In this document: positions 60,196-64,000 of the stretch, one piece after another
How positions within the stretch are numbered: the first letter of the stretch is position 1
Layout of the letters: every line of letters starts with the position of its first letter
Assembly: GCF_037325665.1 (NCBI RefSeq)
Contig: NC_090245.1
Span: 73,522,583 to 73,586,582, forward strand
From: Littorina saxatilis
Lineage: Eukaryota > Mollusca > Gastropoda > Littorinimorpha > Littorinidae
Reading direction: 5' to 3'
Length of the DNA stretch: 64,000 bases
Position numbers and translations under genes: made by a program
The notes under the pieces: model-generated
Databases searched by the model: none
Told to the model about the DNA's origin: nothing
What the model saw: only the letters and a program-made list of their open reading frames with translations

Positions 60196-62853
60196 TATAT
60201 GATGTTGTGACAAAAGGTCGTGGCAAAAAGAGTAGAAAAATCAAAAATCTAAAAATATTTTTTGACACAAGTGCATTTTTATGCTGAATGTTTCATATTT
60301 TCATTACATAAAATAAAATAGGAAAAGATAGTTTGGTCAGCGGGTTCTGTAGAATAAGCATATTTTGTTAACAATCTGACAGATGTTGGTCGTGATGCTG
60401 GACATACCATTTGATTGATTTACCTCCATAAATGAAACTTCTGCAATCCAAATACCTTTTATAAATCAAAAGAAAGTACAACACCAGTGAATTACACGCA
60501 AACAATTCCAAAACAAACTTACATTATTTATTTTTTATACATGATGTTATGTCCAACATCACGACCGACATAAACATCACGTTTCCGTTTGATGTGTTTA
60601 CAAAATAAATGACAAAAGAACACTTCTGTCAGTTAAAATCAAGGATATGTAATTCCTTTTACATAAAAACACACACAAAAGAGCTCACAAACTTCAAATT
60701 ACCATGATCATGGCACTTTTTGAGTCGGTTGTGATGATTAGGCGATGGACAAACTTGATGCTTGTCATTTCATTTTCAACAAAAGAGAATACAAAAAACA
60801 ATTTTGGGGGGCTATTACCTAACTACTACAGATCTAGTATTTGCAAAAAAACATAAAGGGGACTGGAAGAGCCTTTGTTACGATGACTGTGCTTAATCTT
60901 ATGGTCGGTTGTGATGACATAGCGATGGACAAACAAAATTAAACATAACACTTAAAGTTAAAACTAAAAGACAGACAACTCTTTTTCTGTCTTATTTTGC
61001 ATTCTCTCTCTCTCTCCATATATAATACTAATAATATGCAAAACAAAACCCATAAAGAGGACTGGAAGAGCCTTTGGTTTATGGCTTAGCATGTTATCGT
61101 AGCGAACGTTCGCAAGCTCTTTCCTCTGTGCAACTCACGACAGGCCTGGAAAAAGTCATAATTAATTTGTAGCTTAAGTTAAATAATGGGAAAATGCTGT
61201 AGAGTGGGAAAGCATCTTAAATGCACCTTCATCAGCGATGATCAGGACTCTGCAGTAATCTGGACTACAACATAAATTGTTTAGGCTACGTTAATTCAAT
61301 ATAAGTTATAAGCCCATAACTATAGCTTATGTAACTCTGTAAGCAAGCACACACACACACATACACATACATACACACACACACACACACACAGAGCCTG
61401 CACTGACAGTGACACCCAACATTTTTTTTTTACTTAAAAGTTAAACTGAGTTTTTAGGCCATTACCTACTGGTAGGCCTACTACAACTAGTGTCGTCTGA
61501 TAATCAATTGACAACTGACCTACTTCTTTACTACTACTTTAAAAGAAGGAAAAACAGCTTACAACAACAAAAATTCAAAAAAATATACCAAAGAAATGTA
61601 AGGTCAGTTGGTTATGACAGTGAACATAGCAAGTTTGTCTCCTGGAAAAATCATCACAACCAACATAGCAAAGTGTTTGTCTTCTGGAGAAGTCATCACA
61701 GCCGACAGTAAACTATGTGTGGATTGGAAATATTCATGCAGAAATTCATTCCGTTGCTTGTCGTCAATAATTAGCTGCTGTACAAAACATCGAACGAACA
61801 TTTTCAAATTGTTTGCTTTCTCGAAACAGCCGTGAATTACATTTCGTATGTCGGTCATGTTCGGTTGTGACTTTGGACATACAAAATAATTTGTCCTCTC
61901 TCAGCTTTTTACCTATCGCACTCATTCGATGAGCGCGAACAACAAACAGAGAGCAGTGTGTCGTATTTTGATGCGCTCTGTTTCGTTTGAATAACATGCA
62001 AATTCGAAATGAGTTCAATGAAAAATTATTTCTAACAGATTGTTTGTCGGTTGTGATGTAGATGTCGGTTGTGACGTCAACTTGTAATTCAGAAAATACG
62101 GACAAACGAAGCTCTCTTACTTTCCCTTCTTCGACGCGCCATTTCCAAGAAAAACAAGCCTCGGTTTGAAATCAGTTGGGAGCAATGCTATTAAAACGTA
62201 CGATCGGAAGTCAACGGAGAGTGTCAGTTGTTGAAAAATTCGTGATTGTTTCGTTGTGATGTCCGGACAAATGATTCGATGCTTAGCAAATTATTCGGCA
62301 TATCTCTGTCATGTTTGTAAATTTCAAATGCCCAGCGATCTCAACTAATACATTAATTCTTTTTGTGTTCTGGAAACTGCAAAAGTTCGAGCTGGAGCAT
62401 AGATGATACATACACACGATGTCAAAACATCGTTGTCACTTCGGACAAACATCGTCACAACCAACAACCTGAAGTTAATTTCTCCGTTTCTAATTAAATA
62501 TTTTTATATAGAAGCAGGTTTGTTTACACACATATTGATTTATTATTCTTATTTCCAGATTTACAATGCAGTTTGGTTTTGTGCATTAAAAAGAGTGTTC
62601 TGGGTTGATAACAAAAGTATGAGTTCTTGCTTATTGGTTTCGGCGGGAAATTTTTCCACAGTTTTTCACTTTCATCGTAGATTTAATTCACAAAGCTGTT
62701 GTTAAAACACACAATTTTATCGTAGGTATCTCTTCATCCTATTTTCAATCCAACAAACAAACACAGACACATACATGTTTTTGATAATGTTGTTTAATTG
62801 CTTACAAACACACATGGGGTCTGGAGCACGACCTTTTGTCACAACATCATATA
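60196..62853. mobile_element. 2.65 kb DNA transposon candidate with GTCGGTTGTGATG motifs
   Basis: The left end GATGTTGTGACAAAAGGTCG is repeated as its reverse complement at 62827-62847, in TA-rich flanks. The interior has at least ten copies of a motif near GTCGGTTGTGATG in both orientations (60384, 60558 reversed, 60724, 60904, 61652 reversed, 61693 reversed, 61859, 62046, 62063, 62452 reversed), often followed by GATGGACAAAC or a GGACAT phrase. Bases 60724-60893 and 60904-61080 are partial tandem copies sharing GGACTGGAAGAGCCTTTG. No transposase was recognised; the longest frames are 113 and 100 codons. Confidence 0.55.
61349..61393. repeat. (AC)n microsatellite
   Basis: AC and ATAC tract inside the 2.65 kb element. 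Confidence 0.9.
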
Positions 62854-62871
62854 TATATATATATATATAGT

Positions 62872-63150
62872 CTACTAGAGGAATACCCGGCGAAGCCGAG
62901 GTGAATCGCGAGACAGAGACAGACAGCGTGGCGGTTCACCACAATCACCTTTGAAGGCGAAGTCCTCTCAAACGGGATTGAGAATTTTAGAGCTTATTTC
63001 TAAGCCCTATATTAACTGTTATGGCTTCTCAAAGGCCAGAACATACAGACAGACAAAAGCCGCCAGACCCCATCACAAACAGAACTCTACAATCCACAGG
63101 TGTTGCCTCCACACACACAGACACAGAAGCCGTATATATTTCTATCTATA
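62872..63150 (+). mobile_element. LINE-like 3' repeat starting GAATACCCGGCGAAGCC
   Basis: Begins CTAGAGGAATACCCGGCGAA and ends in a CACACACAGACACAGAAGCC tail. Resembles RTE-type 3' ends abundant in gastropods. Confidence 0.5.
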
Positions 63151-63151
63151 A

Positions 63152-63815
63152 ATACTAGATGAATACCCGCTTCGCCGGGTAGCCGGCGAAGAAGTAGAGC
63201 CGAATACCCGGCTACGCCGGGTACCCGGCTTTGCCGGGTGAGTGGCGCACCGTACGCCGGGTGAGTGGCGCACCGTACGCGATTGACGCCACACGAAGGA
63301 AAACTTCTAAAAATAGTAACGGGAATATGGATTGAGCGTTGTGGACAGTGACCTTCTAAAAATAGTAACGGAAATATGAATTGACGCCACATGAAGGAAG
63401 GGAACAAAACACTGGAGAAGATAAGAAAGAGTTACTGGGAATGGATCTGTTAAGATGAACAGAAAAACCAAAATCAGTTCAGCGCTGCGCGCTGAGAGCA
63501 CGTGTTGAAAATTCTCATCGACCAGGTTGTGTCCGGAGTTTACCGGAATATGCCCACCAAATTTGAAGCAGATCCATCGAGAACTTTGGCCGTGCATCGC
63601 GAACACACACACACAGACACACACAGACACACACAGACAGACACAGACAGACACAAGCCGTATCTTCTATATATACGACTTGTGTCTGTGTGTGTGTGTG
63701 TGTCCGCGATGCACGGCCAAAGTTCTCGATGGATCTCTTTCAAATTTGGTGGCCATATTCAGCTACACCCCGGGTCGATGAGATATTTCAACACGTGCTC
63801 ACAGCGCAGATGACA
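63152..63815. mobile_element. related LINE-like repeat with inverted duplicate tail
   Basis: Begins CTAGATGAATACCCGCTTCG with several CCGGGTA/TACCCGG palindromes. Its end (63482-63660: GCTGCGCGCTGAGAGCACG to the CA-rich tract) is repeated in reverse at 63672-63815, the two tails meeting head to head at CTTCTATATATACG. Confidence 0.6.
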
Positions 63816-64000
63816 TAGATGACAGTGGATTTTTTGATAAATAGATTCGACCTTTGCACTTTTACAGTGAGGACAACTTACGGGTACATGCAAGGAAAGC
63901 CCACAACTTCTAAGGCGAACAACTCTGCAGAGTCTGCTGTGAAGGGCGACGGTAGTCTCCCTGTCACACTCGACCCCCTTTGAATGAACTTTGTCCCTAA

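Noticed and set aside
63839-64000. Minus-strand frame with CPHC (VPVSCPHCKSAKV) open to the window end
   Set aside because: No ATG or clear splice border, merges into a LINE tail; too little sequence to assign.

Overview
This window is eukaryotic, gene-poor and packed with transposable elements. There are no bacterial-style operons; the few coding pieces are short, with GT/AG splice borders. The rest is tRNA-headed SINEs, fragments of non-LTR retrotransposons, foldback and MITE-like DNA transposons, and microsatellites. The SINE families, their target-site duplications and a TTAGGG tract point to a lophotrochozoan, most likely a caenogastropod snail of the Littorina type. That identification rests on recalled repeat families, not on a search.

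Layout. 1-2.5 kb: last two exons of an unidentified coiled-coil gene (+). 2.7-31 kb: SINEs, a pogo-like element, a piggyBac-like MITE, a 3.1 kb foldback element with two later insertions, LINE tails rich in AGGTCA half-sites, and self-complementary blocks built on ACTATAGT or on AGAATGCATTCT. 33.8-34.3 kb: a 42-bp minisatellite that is open in a coding frame. 34.5-37.3 kb (-): a terminal exon whose stop codon overlaps its poly(A) signal, and two adjacent exons of a DDX43-like DEAD-box RNA helicase. The start of the second helicase exon is repeated six times in 25-bp units, which creates a ladder of 3' splice sites.

38.15-48.67 kb and 49.22-59.78 kb are two nearly identical 10.5 kb copies separated by exactly 200 N. 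Each copy carries the same 40-bp minisatellite with a DNA transposon inside it, the same three exons (-) of a small membrane-protein gene, a mariner-derived inverted-repeat element, nested SINEs, a 1.5 kb foldback element and a LINE fragment. The arrangement looks like an unpurged haplotype duplication at a scaffold join, but a very recent tandem duplication is not excluded.

60.2-62.85 kb is a probable 2.65 kb DNA transposon with matching inverted ends and many copies of a GTCGGTTGTGATG motif. The last 1.1 kb holds LINE tails, two of them head to head.

I see no rRNA, no stand-alone tRNA gene, no CRISPR array and no LTR retroelement. All tRNA-like sequences are SINE heads. Genes do not form a functional cluster here; what unites the window is DNA able to fold back on itself.
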